Shown piece after piece: positions 24,680-35,821 of a stretch of 64,000 nt of DNA. Position numbers and translations under genes: made by a program. The DNA is from Ephydatia muelleri. Lineage: Eukaryota; Porifera; Demospongiae; Spongillida; Spongillidae. The DNA lies in the NCBI GenBank assembly GCA_013339895.1, contig JABACO010000169.1, forward strand, positions 1 to 64,000. The letters run 5' to 3'. Below the pieces are notes generated by a model. That model had not been told where the DNA came from, ran no database searches, and saw nothing but the letters and a program-made list of their open reading frames with translations. The first letter of the stretch is position 1. Each line of letters opens with the position of its first letter.

Positions 24680-24946
24680 ATGAGAAGGGAAGGAGGGAAA
24701 AGTCAGGATTGTGTGCATCATTCTAAACATCGAGCGCTGCAGCGTCTAGCTGTATTGCAAGAGGGTTGCATATACCCAATGGCACTCACAACTCAAGGAT
24801 TAAAGGAATTACGTGAATTATGCATCTTTTTGATTGTAAGGAGTATATCACATGATCATTTCTTTCTTTTTCTCTTTTTTACAAGGCGTTCTTCAATTCA
24901 CATACAGCTGTATGGTGTGCATGTATATCATGTAGATAGTGAATAG
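24680..24946 (+). CDS. Candidate exon (HRALQRLAVLQEG), left copy
   Basis: An 88-codon open frame. The first 60 codons look coding (HRALQRLAVLQEGCIYP, then TTQGLKELRELCIF), followed by a GTAAGG donor-like site near 24836 and then simple Phe/Leu-rich sequence. No domain was recognised. The mirror is 26080-26346 on the - strand. Confidence 0.25.
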   Translation: MRREGGKSQDCVHHSKHRALQRLAVLQEGCIYPMALTTQGLKELRELCIFLIVRSISHDHFFLFLFFTRRSSIHIQLYGVHVYHVDSE

Positions 24947-25262
24947 TTTGTACCTAAATAAAAGTACCATGAAAGGCCTAGCAGGTGTTTGGATATGCAT
25001 GTACTTGTGGCACCTACAGTGTACAGCCCTCTGTAATACAAGGGCAGTAGGCAATGGATTTCACTGTGGTTAGGAAGAAAATAGTACTGGCATCTAAAGG
25101 GGGAGGGGAGGAGGTACTGTACATGCAAGCACAGATGTGTTACATAGTGGCCCAGAACCCCTGCAGGGGACGAATGGAATACTGAAAAACGGAGAAAATT
25201 AACAGCTACATACAATTATGCACACCATTTGACACAAAATGCATTCCACTGTATGAAGTGAT

Positions 25263-25502
25263 ATGCAGCCACAGCTGTTCACTGTAAGACGTATGTTACC
25301 ACTTGTACCATCGGTTCAACCAGTTACTATTAATACGGAGCAAATGTCAACTAATTCAATAGAACTCCCTGGGTATGAACTCTCTGTTAGGGACAGGGAT
25401 GGGATAAGAGGAGGAGGTAGGAATGAAGGAGGAGGGGGGCAACGAGAGGGAGTATGGGAGAAAAGAATGGAGGATTATACTGGTGCACACATAAAAGCCT
25501 GA
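25263..25502 (+). CDS. Gly/Arg-rich candidate exon cut by the axis, left
   Basis: An open frame starts MQPQLFTVRRMLPLVPSVQP and has a Gly/Arg/Glu-rich middle (GIRGGGRNEGGGGQREG). It ends just past the palindrome axis at a stop in the spacer. An in-frame TGA lies three codons upstream of the ATG. The left copy has Trp and His where the right has Arg and Leu, from T/A substitutions near 25455 and 25489. Function unknown. Confidence 0.25.
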   Translation: MQPQLFTVRRMLPLVPSVQPVTINTEQMSTNSIELPGYELSVRDRDGIRGGGRNEGGGGQREGVWEKRMEDYTGAHIKA

Positions 25503-25763
25503 TTTAAAGATACAAGATTCAGAGCTTAATTTTATGAGTGCACCAGTATAATCCTCCATTCTTTTCTCCCTTACTCCCTCTCGTTGCCCCCCTCCTCCTT
25601 CATTCCTACCTCCTCCTCTTATCCCATCCCTGTCCCTAACAGAGAGTTCATACCCAGGGAGTTCTATTGAATTAGTTGACATTTGCTCCGTATTAATAGT
25701 AACTGGTTGAACCGATGGTACAAGTGGTAACATACGTCTTACAGTGAACAGCTGTGGCTGCAT
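25356..25763 (-). CDS. Gly/Arg-rich frame reading across the axis, right
   Basis: This is the right-arm copy of the frame at 25263. On this side there is no stop at the axis, so the 135-codon frame runs through the spacer into the left arm. Its last ~40 codons (LPYSLSLPPSSFIPTSSS...) are therefore the antisense of its own Gly-rich part. That tail cannot be an ancestral protein sequence. Confidence 0.25.
   Translation of the reverse strand: MQPQLFTVRRMLPLVPSVQPVTINTEQMSTNSIELPGYELSVRDRDGIRGGGRNEGGGGQREGVREKRMEDYTGALIKLSSESCIFKSGFYVCTSIILHSFLPYSLSLPPSSFIPTSSSYPIPVPNREFIPREFY
25497..25530. other. Palindrome spacer (axis)
   Basis: This 34-base AT-rich segment separates the arms. The last clearly paired bases are 25496 and 25531, apart from a mismatch at 25489/25537. 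A further AAGC/GCTT match (25495-25498 with 25524-25527) would leave a 25-base loop with a small bulge. A loop this short between 25 kb arms would be expected to form hairpins or cruciforms and to be unstable in cloning and replication. It also marks where a fold-back read or fold-back replication event would have turned. Confidence 0.9.
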
Positions 25764-26489
25764 ATCACTTCATACAGTGGAATGCATTTTGTGTCAAATG
25801 GTGTGCATAATTGTATGTAGCTGTTAATTTTCTCCGTTTTTCAGTATTCCATTCGTCCCCTGCAGGGGTTCTGGGCCACTATGTAACACATCTGTGCTTG
25901 CATGTACAGTACCTCCTCCCCTCCCCCTTTAGATGCCAGTACTATTTTCTTCCTAACCACAGTGAAATCCATTGCCTACTGCCCTTGTATTACAGAGGGC
26001 TGTACACTGTAGGTGCCACAAGTACATGCATATCCAAACACCTGCTAGGCCTTTCATGGTACTTTTATTTAGGTACAAACTATTCACTATCTACATGATA
26101 TACATGCACACCATACAGCTGTATGTGAATTGAAGAACGCCTTGTAAAAAAGAGAAAAAGAAAGAAATGATCATGTGATATACTCCTTACAATCAAAAAG
26201 ATGCATAATTCACGTAATTCCTTTAATCCTTGAGTTGTGAGTGCCATTGGGTATATGCAACCCTCTTGCAATACAGCTAGACGCTGCAGCGCTCGATGTT
26301 TAGAATGATGCACACAATCCTGACTTTTCCCTCCTTCCCTTCTCATTTATTCTATAGCCCACATGAAAGTACCTATATCCCAAAACAGAACTCTACATGC
26401 ATACAACATTTCTTTTCTCCTGCATTTACTCTACATGATGCTCTTCTGTCCACTCATGATTAGGACGCATACACATCTCGCTCTCCTCC

Positions 26490-26712
26490 CACACACAGGC
26501 ACACACTCCTACATACAAGCACTTATGTGGGTGTCTGGGATGTAGTGAGGTCAGCGGTGAGAGATATACTGGTCAGGTTGAAAGTTGACTGGGAGAGTCT
26601 CCTGTCTGTTGGGTTTTTTCATCGTAGAGGAGGTGATGCAACCTCTTGTATGGAGAGAGGAGTCCTGCAAAAAGTACACTCAACAGTACATGCTTTTGTG
26701 AGTGCAGCTTAG
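26490..26712 (+). CDS. Candidate exon (VWDVVRSAVRDIL), right copy
   Basis: This is the mirror of 24314-24536, with the identical translation ending at TAG (26710-26712). The frame stays open upstream of the ATG at 26527 for at least 15 codons, which fits an internal exon continuing 5'. No domain is recognised. Confidence 0.25.
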
Positions 26713-27187
26713 GACAAGGGTATTCACCTCCATTGCCTGATGATGTAACACATACATACTTTGTGGCACACAGTTTTCCAAATCTTATGTGTCAGGAGGA
26801 GGCACCGCATTTTGTAGAGTAAGTGCTCCTTAACAATGAGCAACAAATGTTTCACAGGATCTGGTACCGAATGATACATTCATGCTCTTTTTTTACCCCA
26901 TGAGTCTGAATACAATATGTGTTTGCCATGCCAATACACTCTTTGAGCATATTTTATTCTTAGTTATACCTGAAGGGTCTTGTGTATATGTTGGCCAACT
27001 ATCACACCACGTAAGTATTGTTGCCTATGGATGTTAAAGGATTAGAGGGCTTCATCCAATTCCTTTGGTGCTGTTGATTATTTCCTCCATTTTTATGTTA
27101 AGTACAGGGTTTTTAAGTTTGTGAGGCTGGTAGAATGCTGATCACACAAGTATCTCAGCTGCATGAATAGTATTTGTTGATGATGTC

Positions 27188-27409
27188 ATGAATGTTAATG
27201 CATGTGCCCCATGTAGTTCATGTTTTACTGATTCATGTGTGGTGGGAAAGTTCAACAGTGGGCAGTACTTCTGGTGGGTTCTTTGTTCCCTAATTGACAG
27301 AATTTATCTTTTAAAAGTTCATGACCCTATGTCTTCTGTAGCACATACCGTGCACGTCTGTAGTTGTCCACAGGTGGAAAGTTTCCATTGCAGGAGTGCT
27401 GTGCTGTGA
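27188..27409 (+). other. Cys-rich short frame (DSCVVG module), right
   Basis: This is the mirror of 23617-23838, with an identical translation. In this arm the related segment is at about 40015-40100 in the opposite orientation. Confidence 0.3.
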
Positions 27410-28465
27410 TGATGGTACCTTATATTTAGGCTCAGGTACTTGCATTGTACATGTAAATGTACTTGTATGCGCATTTGCAATGTGTGTTGTGTGTGATTTT
27501 TGTTTGACTTGTGTGTATACTTTCGTTATCCATGCCTTGTACTGAGTATGCTTGTCAGCACCATTCTCCTTCTGTGCTAATATTAATCAAGTGAATAGCA
27601 AGCCCCTAACCATTGTATGGCCTTTTAATAGTAGCTATAACCAAGCCTAATGAGCACTATTTGGAGGAAAGAACAATAGTTTTCTAAATAAGTGCTAGCT
27701 GAGCCTTAGTGTTGAGGCACTTCTCTGTTGTTGACAATCTAGAATAACGCACTTATGCTTGCTACATGTACTTTACCATGCATTTTTCTATAGAAATTAC
27801 AAAATCACAACAGTACATCTGACGATGATCTGAAATATAAAGACTCTGGAAGGATAGATGACTTTGTCAAACATTTTCACTGTACAGTGTAGGTATCATT
27901 ATGCCCATATACAACTTGAAACACGTGTGAGAGGTGCACAATTGCATGTGATAATCGTGCCACTAATGCCAGACCTGCTCGTAACGTGCTGCCTACAAAC
28001 CTCCCATCAGTGGCAACTATTATTATGCAAGAGCTCCACACATTACTCACAAACACGTGTGTCAAGTTGCATCTGGGTGGTATGGTATTTAGCCTATTTC
28101 AAGGTTGAGGCAATTTACCATAAGGGAGAACAGGTAGTGATAAATACATACAGGTATCAAAATTCCACTCCACAATGAAGTGCACTGCTTATCCTGAAAA
28201 TTTATTCTTTATTTGGCTGTTTCAATTTACAGTCCACACAGCAGCTTGCTGCTGGACACTAGGACGATACCATAAATGATTTTGGAACGATAATCCACAC
28301 CTCCTTATAATTACCAATGCAAAATTTTGAGTGAGCCATATCCATTCTCCGTAGGCATTAATATGTGCAAAACACAGTTCTTTCATCTAAACTTTCGTCA
28401 TAGTACCCGTATACACAAGTGCTTTTTGTGTTTCCTTTAAATGTGCATCCTACTTTCACACCATG

Positions 28466-28691
28466 TGATGAGGAGCTGGTGAGGACCAGCAGTTTGAGGG
28501 GTGAGGGTGATGGTGTAGGTACCATCCCTGTGGTCATCCACCTCTCCATACACAACTGCTCCATTATGGGTCTTGGACCTCATCTCACCCTTCACCTCTA
28601 CACCACCATGAGGGTACTCCTCCCCCTTTGAGGTCTTGCTTTGTACCTTAACATGGTACATGGTCCCCACCTTGGCTACTGATGTGGACAT
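28466..28691 (-). pseudogene. Filamin-type repeat fragment, right copy
   Basis: This is the mirror of 22335-22560, with the same translation. The frame carries the TSKGE, YPHGG, DGTYTITL and AGPHQLLIT blocks of a filamin repeat. The opposite strand carries an overlapping 153-codon frame (28636-29097) that I regard as an antisense shadow. Confidence 0.75.
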
Positions 28692-29498
28692 TCATGTGCA
28701 TGAAGATGGAGAAGGGAAGAATACAATAATTTCACCTAATTTGGATGGCTGCCTGACAAGATCATCTGTTTTCATCTTATGGAGTGAGACACTTGATAAG
28801 ATTCCTTGCAGACACCAAGGTGTTTTGAAATGCCGTCTCAGAGAAACCGAAGTTGTATCGTGGTCAGGAATAACAAAGACAATAGAAATCCCTCTTTCTT
28901 GCACTCTGATCATACCATTAATATTCTATTCATGCCTTCTTATAGTTCTCAATCACCAGCTCCGACATCTTTGCATGCTTCTGTTGCACTCTCAAGATGA
29001 TGCTTTCATCACTGCCTTTGCTAGCCTTCCAGTTTCCCTCAGGAAGTCTGGTGGCCCTTCACAGGTCGGCCTCTGGGCCATACATCAGATAAAATGACAA
29101 AAATGAATGGTCACAAATGTCGCGGTTTGTAGTTTTCATCTTTGGTACGTTCCATCCAGAATGTATGGTGATTTACAAACTTGATTAATTAACGGAACTG
29201 TAACTTTTGCTACCCACTAATGCTACTCTGAATGATAGTCATGTAGATACTTAAGAATGCATCTGCAGCAGCTGGGTAGTGTTACTTGTATCATATCCTC
29301 CGTGCTTTCTCATAGCTTCTGTTTACTTGAACTGAAGTAGCTGCATTTTGTTATATCATTAGTTTTTCCACCCCTGTTGATATTATGTAATAGATTATGA
29401 AAAGAGCAATATTTCATCTATATATTTGTATGCATAGTGGGAGTTATTCAAACATATGCTTTAAATTACCATACGAAGCAATGATCTCAGGAAAATAG

Positions 29499-29534
29499 AC
29501 TGCCATATATGGAGTGACATTGGCCTTTAGGTAT
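29499..29534. other. 36-base segment present only in right arm
   Basis: These 36 bases have no counterpart in the left arm at 21527/21528. They shift the pairing sum from 51026 to 51062. They are complex sequence, not a repeat-unit change. They encode YLKANVTPYMAV-like residues in the - strand frame at 29444-29635, so the length change keeps that frame. Confidence 0.9.
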
Positions 29535-30506
29535 CCCTGAGACACAATGAAAAGTGAAATCCCCACTGTTCTGCCTGAATCGGACGAATACGTCATACTG
29601 ATGGCATATACTGTGCAATTACTTTTGCTAATCATTTCACTGTCGTGTCCAACTTGCTATGTATTTGTACAGATTCTCAAACTCCTGAAATGTTAATATT
29701 ATTTTTGTGCGCAGCTGCTTCTTTATTTTAAGCATGTATTTACTGGGTTGTAAACATTGTCCATTTTCTGAGTCACACATTCTATAAACTCTAATATCGG
29801 GGCGATGGTCTCTCTTCTTCCACATCTGAATGGGACACAGCACATCTGGAGTGCCTTTATCAGCTGCTGGAGGTTTAGTCCCTGAAGGTGATCACTTTCC
29901 TTTCTATTTGTTCTCGCATCCATTTCAATTGCTTGAGCAATAATATTTCCAAGAATATGAAAATAATAATGATAATAAGTGAATTTCATCTGCAACAACA
30001 TGATCTAGATATCTATAGGCAGCAGGGGTGCACTGTAGGACTTCTCTGCTGCACATCTTTGAATGTGCTCAATGCAGTGTAAGGGCTCTTGTGCAGTTTG
30101 GATGTGTTTCAACTACAATATAAAACATCAAGAACATGTACACTGATATTTAGTTACTACATCAATACAATGATGGTACCAAACACCAAATGCACGCATA
30201 TGTAGAGTTGGCCTGCCCAGTAACAAAAACTGTAAAAGAAAGTGCATGAAGATATTACACGTGTTGAATATGTTATGGCATAGAAATTCATACATTTTCC
30301 TTCCAACTTCAATTTTCCTTGATTCCATCAAACCTTCTACTTCATCTAACACCAGGCTAATCGCTTCTGCCATCACTCTCTGACATCTTTACCATGGCTA
30401 TCGTGTAGTTGTCTGTTAACTTATTATTGATTATAGACACTGCAAATGTGCACATACCTCATGTACACTACCGGCCCTTTATGGTAGAGGTATTCTTGGC
30501 TATGGT

Positions 30507-30731
30507 TTACATCATTGTCTTCAACTCAGTTTGAACTTTTTCGACCGTCACTGTTAGCCTACCACTAATTCTTTGTAGGTACTTCTCCTTTCTGCGGGCA
30601 ACTCCTTGTCGCAAAACTGCATTGCTCAACCCTGAATTGAGGAGCTCACGGCAGTCGGGGCATTTTGTAATGTTTAGTTTCTTCAAATCACACGGCTGTC
30701 TAAATTTGCACGTGAAATGGATGGCAAGTTT
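30507..30731 (-). CDS. Zinc-finger-like candidate exon, right copy
   Basis: This is the mirror of 20331-20555. The 75-codon segment has TCKFRQPC and KCPDC, followed by a basic helical stretch. It lies head to head with the gene starting at 30789. Confidence 0.4.
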   Translation of the reverse strand, partial: KLAIHFTCKFRQPCDLKKLNITKCPDCRELLNSGLSNAVLRQGVARRKEKYLQRISGRLTVTVEKVQTELKTMM

Positions 30732-30788
30732 CTATGTGAAGTATGCCAGCTGGAGTTGGAGTTCCGGTCAAGATAAGAATAATGTTTA

Positions 30789-33176
30789 ATGACACTATGT
30801 CATCTCCACCCTGTTGAATGTATTGCTCTGAGAGAGATAATAATGGCTTGTCAGGAGGCTTCAACCATTACGAGTATTTGCATCAGACCGTCTGATGATG
30901 TCTGCTTGAATGTCTGTGCGGATCCTTGCAATGATGCAGGCGTGTTTGAAAATAGTGATGGGGATGGTAAAGGTCTTGATTTGAGCGACAATGATACATT
31001 TTTAATTCTTGATGTAAGTTGTCTTATTTCCGTGTTCAAATGCTTTAAATCGTTGTTCCAATTTCAGCTTTCTGATTTACCTGACAGGAGGGTGGCTATG
31101 AACCCTTTCAATCGAGGCTGCTGCAATGGCATTTCTTTTAGCTCATAGACCACATCCTATGGTAAGTTTAATTATTCTGAACTTATCTATTCCAAGGACA
31201 GAGCAATACACAGTTTGCTTGTCATACCATACAATCACTGTTGTTGTCTTTGCCAGGTATGATGAGATATCGAATACTTGGATTTTCCTCCAACACGAGA
31301 TTGATGGCTATCACTTTTGAAAACAGGTATTTCAGCAGTATGTTACCACCAGTGGTACTCTATTCTGTATTAAACTGTTGTTCATACTTTGAAATTGTGC
31401 TTTGCAAACTGAGAAGTGAACAAACAAAATGCACGCTATCCTGTGGCTGCATTAAAATTCAGGTAACTGAAATTGCTATTTTATTGCACACCATAGACTT
31501 GAAACTAGACGGTGCTTTAATTTGGACTACAATTGTGCCACGCAAAATAAAACGACAAATTTCTGTGGTGAGTATCCAAATCTTTCATTCAAGCGTTTGT
31601 AGTCTCAATTAGAAGCCACAGCATCTGTAGTTGTGAGTTAAGTGTATATTAGTGTACCTGTACATTTTATATATGGTGAGATTTACCATGGAATGAGATG
31701 GAGAGCGGATTGAAGATTTATGCACCTATGGTGGCATCCCCTGTTAGCAATGTGAGATTAAGTAAATGTCACCATTGCTGGTATTAAGTACACCTGCCAT
31801 GTGAACCAGCTTCTCTGCCCTGTAACTTGTATATCTATTTGCTTTACCCGTTTTGTTTCAGGAATGCAATGAAACTGTCTGTGCAAATTTAGAGGTATTT
31901 GGAAAGCCATCCCTCTTGTTAAGTGCTAGGATGATGTGGAAGATGTACCTGTATCAGCTTTTGAAGCTATACTCCTCCAGTTCGTACCTTGGCTCCACAA
32001 GCATACTTGTATCTGCTCCAGATGATGTAAGTGTCGGCATGCATGCTTGTGTCTAGAGTGTTGATGTGTGTGCTTCCGTGACTCCTATATATATGAAAGC
32101 CGTGACTTTATTATGTTGTGATGAGTGTGCAATGTTGTTTACGTCATTGTCACACTTGCATATACCTGCAAATATAACAGGCTATGATTATTATCTAGCA
32201 GTGTTTAATTAATTGTTGATAAGAATTAAATTGTTTTGGTTCATTTGCTGAAAACTAGGATACCATTAATTAAAATGTCACTGGTGTTTGACTTAGGTTA
32301 AAAAAAGCAACACATGCAGGCTGGCTGCAGTTAAAAAGAGTAGCTATATGACATTGACTGAACTAGATGCATATCATATAGTTTCTGCAAGAACAAATGT
32401 CCTTGGACAGGATGAAGAAGCGCGGAATCATGATGCCAGTTGGTAGAATGCAGCCATTGCTTCCATCATCATTCCACCCTTACACAGGCTTCCACTACAA
32501 GTGGGATGCACAACACCCAAGCTATTAATGGACTCAATGTAATTGAACTGATGTTTCTTTCTTTCTGTCACTGTGTCAACTGAAATACATACAAAACAAG
32601 ACAAATAAATCATATTTGCAATTGGATTTCACCATCTTACTTGGTGATAGCAGTACTGTGTATGTGTACACTGCATCTTTGTGCATGTAGTTGCAATGAA
32701 GTATGGTGTGTAAAACTAACTGCTCTTAATTGCTAATCATATTGTACATTAAATTTGTTTAGCTGCTTTACACATACACATGTACGTGTAGTAACTCAAT
32801 GACATTTGTGGATCAGACATGGATTTGTGCTAGGCTAGTCAAAACAACATTGATTAATGTACACTACACCATCAGTGCTGTTCTTTAGTTACTACATCTA
32901 CATGACTTTTTAATTCAGTACTACTGCTTGTAAATGGCACTGTTGGTAGAGTGCACAAGTGGTCCTCATATGTGGGTTTTGTTACAGACACTGGACACCA
33001 TCATGGTTACATGATTGTAGATGTGTGCAATTGCAAAGGATATGGAGCGCTGGGCAGAGACAGTCAATACTGCTGTCAATACTGTTCAACAACAGCATGC
33101 ACCAAGGCTTGCAGCAGCAAGAAGCAGTTGCCATAGCTACTCCACGGCAACTGTCTCCCGAGCCACAAAGGCCTAA
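30789..33176 (+). CDS. Candidate spliced gene, unknown function, right copy
   Basis: Exons I can support: 30789-31013 opens with ATG, is 75 codons long (MTLCHLHPVECIAL...DNDTFLILD) and is followed by GTAAGT. A 54-base intron ends in CCAATTTCAG at 31067, after which the frame stays open to a stop at 31148. A separate exon at 31862-32026 has 55 codons (ECNETVCANLEVFGKPSLLL...), a TTTTGTTTCAG acceptor and a GTAAGT donor. A terminal exon at 33021-33176 has 51 codons (AKDMERWAETVNTAVNTVQQ...) and ends in TAA. An AATAAA lies at 33289. I could not join all exons in one frame: the stop at 31148 sits between exon 1 and the rest. So this may be two genes, an alternative isoform or a decaying gene. No known domain was recognised. 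The terminal exon shares a TVQQQ module with 42597-42745. Confidence 0.4.
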
Positions 33177-33288
33177 GGGTGTGACTTTATCATCAGTGTT
33201 GATTTCACTATAGCATTATGACTCTTACATACCCACACACTAGTTTTTTGTTTTACTTTTTTCATGTTTTCGATTCGTTACGAAGAGT

Positions 33289-33294
33289 AATAAA
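33289..33294 (+). terminator. Poly(A) signal
   Basis: AATAAA, 113 bases after the TAA of the terminal exon 33021-33176, a normal spacing for a short 3' UTR. Confidence 0.5.
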
Positions 33295-33821
33295 GTCAAG
33301 CTGCATGTGCAACGTGCATGCATTTAGGCTGGTAATTGCAAAGCCACTTCTATAAGCTGTGCATTTTATGAATGATTTGGCATTACATCATGTTAAACAA
33401 GTTTCTTTTTTATAACTTGAAGTTCAGTATTGAAGACCCACACTCTAATGTACAAATTAGCCTATCGTTCTGATCTATGCAAAATAAAGATTGAAAAGTT
33501 GAATATGGAGACTGAATAGACTCTGATAAGCTATGTTAATACAACCGGCAATTTGAACCGCAGGATATGTACCATTGGATAAAGCAAAGTTATATTCAAA
33601 GCTTCTTTGCTGAAGAGAACAGCGCAATTCTTTAAATTGTGATCAAAAGCTTAAGATGAGGATCTATTCTTTGTCAGAAAGACACGCTTTTAGATATAAT
33701 GTTGCAACACGCGGGTCCAAGATGAATTTGCTAATTAATTGATGGAGAATAGCAGACTTCAACTGGTGCATCAAGATTCTAGTCCGCTGTAATAGCCAGC
33801 AAAAAGAATCGTATTTAAGGA

Positions 33822-34914
33822 CATCTCCACATCTTCCACCCCTCCTCTTCGCAATGTCCATCTCATCACAGCTGCTTCTTTCCACACATCACACTGGTCC
33901 TCTCCTGGGTACACCTCCCTCTCTACTCTTCCACCATCTTCCACTCCCTACCTCTCCTCTACTGTTACCACTTCTTGCTTCCCCATCTCATCATTCCTTA
34001 TTTCCACTGCTCACTCGCTTTCCCTTCCATCACTCGTTCCCTTTTCTCACTCATGTTCCTTCTCCCCACCTATATCCCTTGCCTACCTCACCTTGCCTCC
34101 CCTGTACTATAGTTCCTCATGTACCCCATCTCTGCATTTCTCTCTCATAAAGGTTCGAATATTTTCCTCACAGACATTTAACTTTACCATACCCCTCCTT
34201 TCCACCTACCTCCCCCTTACTCCCTCACTTATTTCTCTTCCTACCTGCCACCTTCCCACTTACCTATGTCCCCTTTTCATCCCTTACCCCTCCAGTCCTT
34301 TACTCTCCCCATATTTCACTTCACCTACCTCCCCACTCACCTCTATCCCCCATACTCAACTGCCACCAACTCTTCTCTCCAACCACCTCCTCAGTCATGC
34401 ACCTCACGCACCCACATCTCCTCACCAACCCACTTTCCTCTCCTCACTCATTCTGTACTCACATCCAACTTATCACTTCCCTCCCTTACAAGCTTCACAT
34501 AGCTATCTCGCAAACACATATTCCATCTCCTCATCGCCATTTCTCTCCTCCCTTTCCCAAGCCACCTCCCTTATTGCACCTCTCCTACCCTCACTCACCT
34601 CCTCACTCCTGTCACCTCCCTCTCCCTCCTCATCCATCTCATCACTTACCTATCACCCACCCACATCACCTTCATCACCTCGCTCTTCCTTCCACATCCC
34701 TATCTTCACCCACCTCCCCTATCCTACTATACCTCATCACTCTCCTCCAACATACTCACCTCTTTCACCTTACCCATCTTCTTGCTTACTACCTCCTTTC
34801 CGAACTGATCTTAGCCACCTATCCATACCCACATCACCTCTCCTCTCCCACTCTGCCCCTCAATCACCGCCACCTTCCTCTACCCTCACCCACCTCTCCT
34901 TACCCACTTCTCTC
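33822..34914. repeat. Pyrimidine-biased ~1.1 kb tract, right
   Basis: This is the mirror of the purine tract at 16148-17240. On the + strand it is C/T with interspersed A (TCACCTCC-like strings). The 330-codon and 254-codon open frames here are caused by the lack of purine-rich stop codons and are not genes. Confidence 0.8.
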
Positions 34915-35236
34915 ACACATACACAAACTCATACACACATACATACACACACCATACACTCACACACGTGTACACACACACAAACAAATACGCATATACG
35001 CACACACACAAAAATGCAGACACATGCATTCACATACTCATACACACATATGTGTACACACGCAACTCCACACACAAACACATGAATACACACATGATGC
35101 ACCCACATGCATGCACACACATACACACACCACACTCACATATGCACATACATACACATAGATACCACCACACACCCATCACACACATGCACACACCATA
35201 CTCACACTATGCAACGCACTGCAGATACACACACAC
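34915..35236. repeat. CA-rich interrupted array, right
   Basis: This is the mirror of the TG-rich block at 15826-16147 and directly continues the pyrimidine tract. Confidence 0.85.
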
Positions 35237-35246
35237 ACAGGTCCGG

Positions 35247-35541
35247 GATATAGCCTTTGTGGAATCTTTACCTTTGTGGAATTCTTTGCCTTTGTGGAAT
35301 TCTGTGCTCTTCTTTGCCTTTGTGGAATTCTTTGCCTGTGGAATTCTTTGCTCTTCTTTGCCTTTGTGGAATTCTTTGCCTGTGGAATTCTTTGCCTTTG
35401 TGGAATTCTTTGCTCTTCTTTGCCTTTGTGGAATTCTTTGCCTGTGGAATTCTTTGCCTTTGTGGAATTCTTTGCTCTTGTGGAATTCTTTGCCTTTGTG
35501 GAATTCTTTGCCTGTGGAATTCTTCGCCTTTGTTGAATTCT
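35247..35541. repeat. EcoRI-site minisatellite, right
   Basis: This is the mirror of 15521-15815: tandem TTTGTGGAATTCTTTGCC units with shorter variants. Its open frames (CGILCLWNSLPL-type repeats) are repeat translations. Confidence 0.9.
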
Positions 35542-35821
35542 GTGGATGCTAAAAGATGGGCGGAAGAGAACAAGGTTTGGTGCCCACCATATTGATCTGT
35601 TCCATTAAATAAACCTACAACTGTAAATCACAGGTGTGCGACGGTTGTGGGGGGAGGGGAGAGGAGTGGAAATGTCTCACTGATGTGTCCAGAGGATTTG
35701 ACACACTTGGCTTGTCTTCTGTAGGGAATGCTACAGAGTAATAGTCCATTTGGGGAGGTTGGTTTTCAAAGGTGTGCACAGATATGATGTGTTCACATGT
35801 TCCCACACATTGAGGACAGAG

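Larger units (their letters stand above)
1..25496 (+). repeat. Left arm of ~51 kb palindrome
   Basis: This stretch is the reverse complement of the right arm. Paired coordinates sum to 51026 close to the axis, to 51062 outside the 36-base indel, and drift between 51058 and 51063 further out because of single-base homopolymer and microsatellite differences. The match is base for base across unique sequence, candidate exons, a reverse-transcriptase relic and microsatellites, so it is not two similar transposons. The match is clear down to about position 420. Below that both arms are C/G-rich low-complexity sequence that cannot be aligned by eye, so the outer limit is uncertain and may lie outside the window. 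Confidence 0.97.

Noticed and set aside
28636..29097. 153-codon + strand frame
   Set aside because: Partly antisense to the filamin-repeat fragment, which has clear family motifs on the other strand. No motif of its own.
34145..34170. GGTTCGAAT resembling a tRNA B-box
   Set aside because: No A-box or cloverleaf could be found around it.
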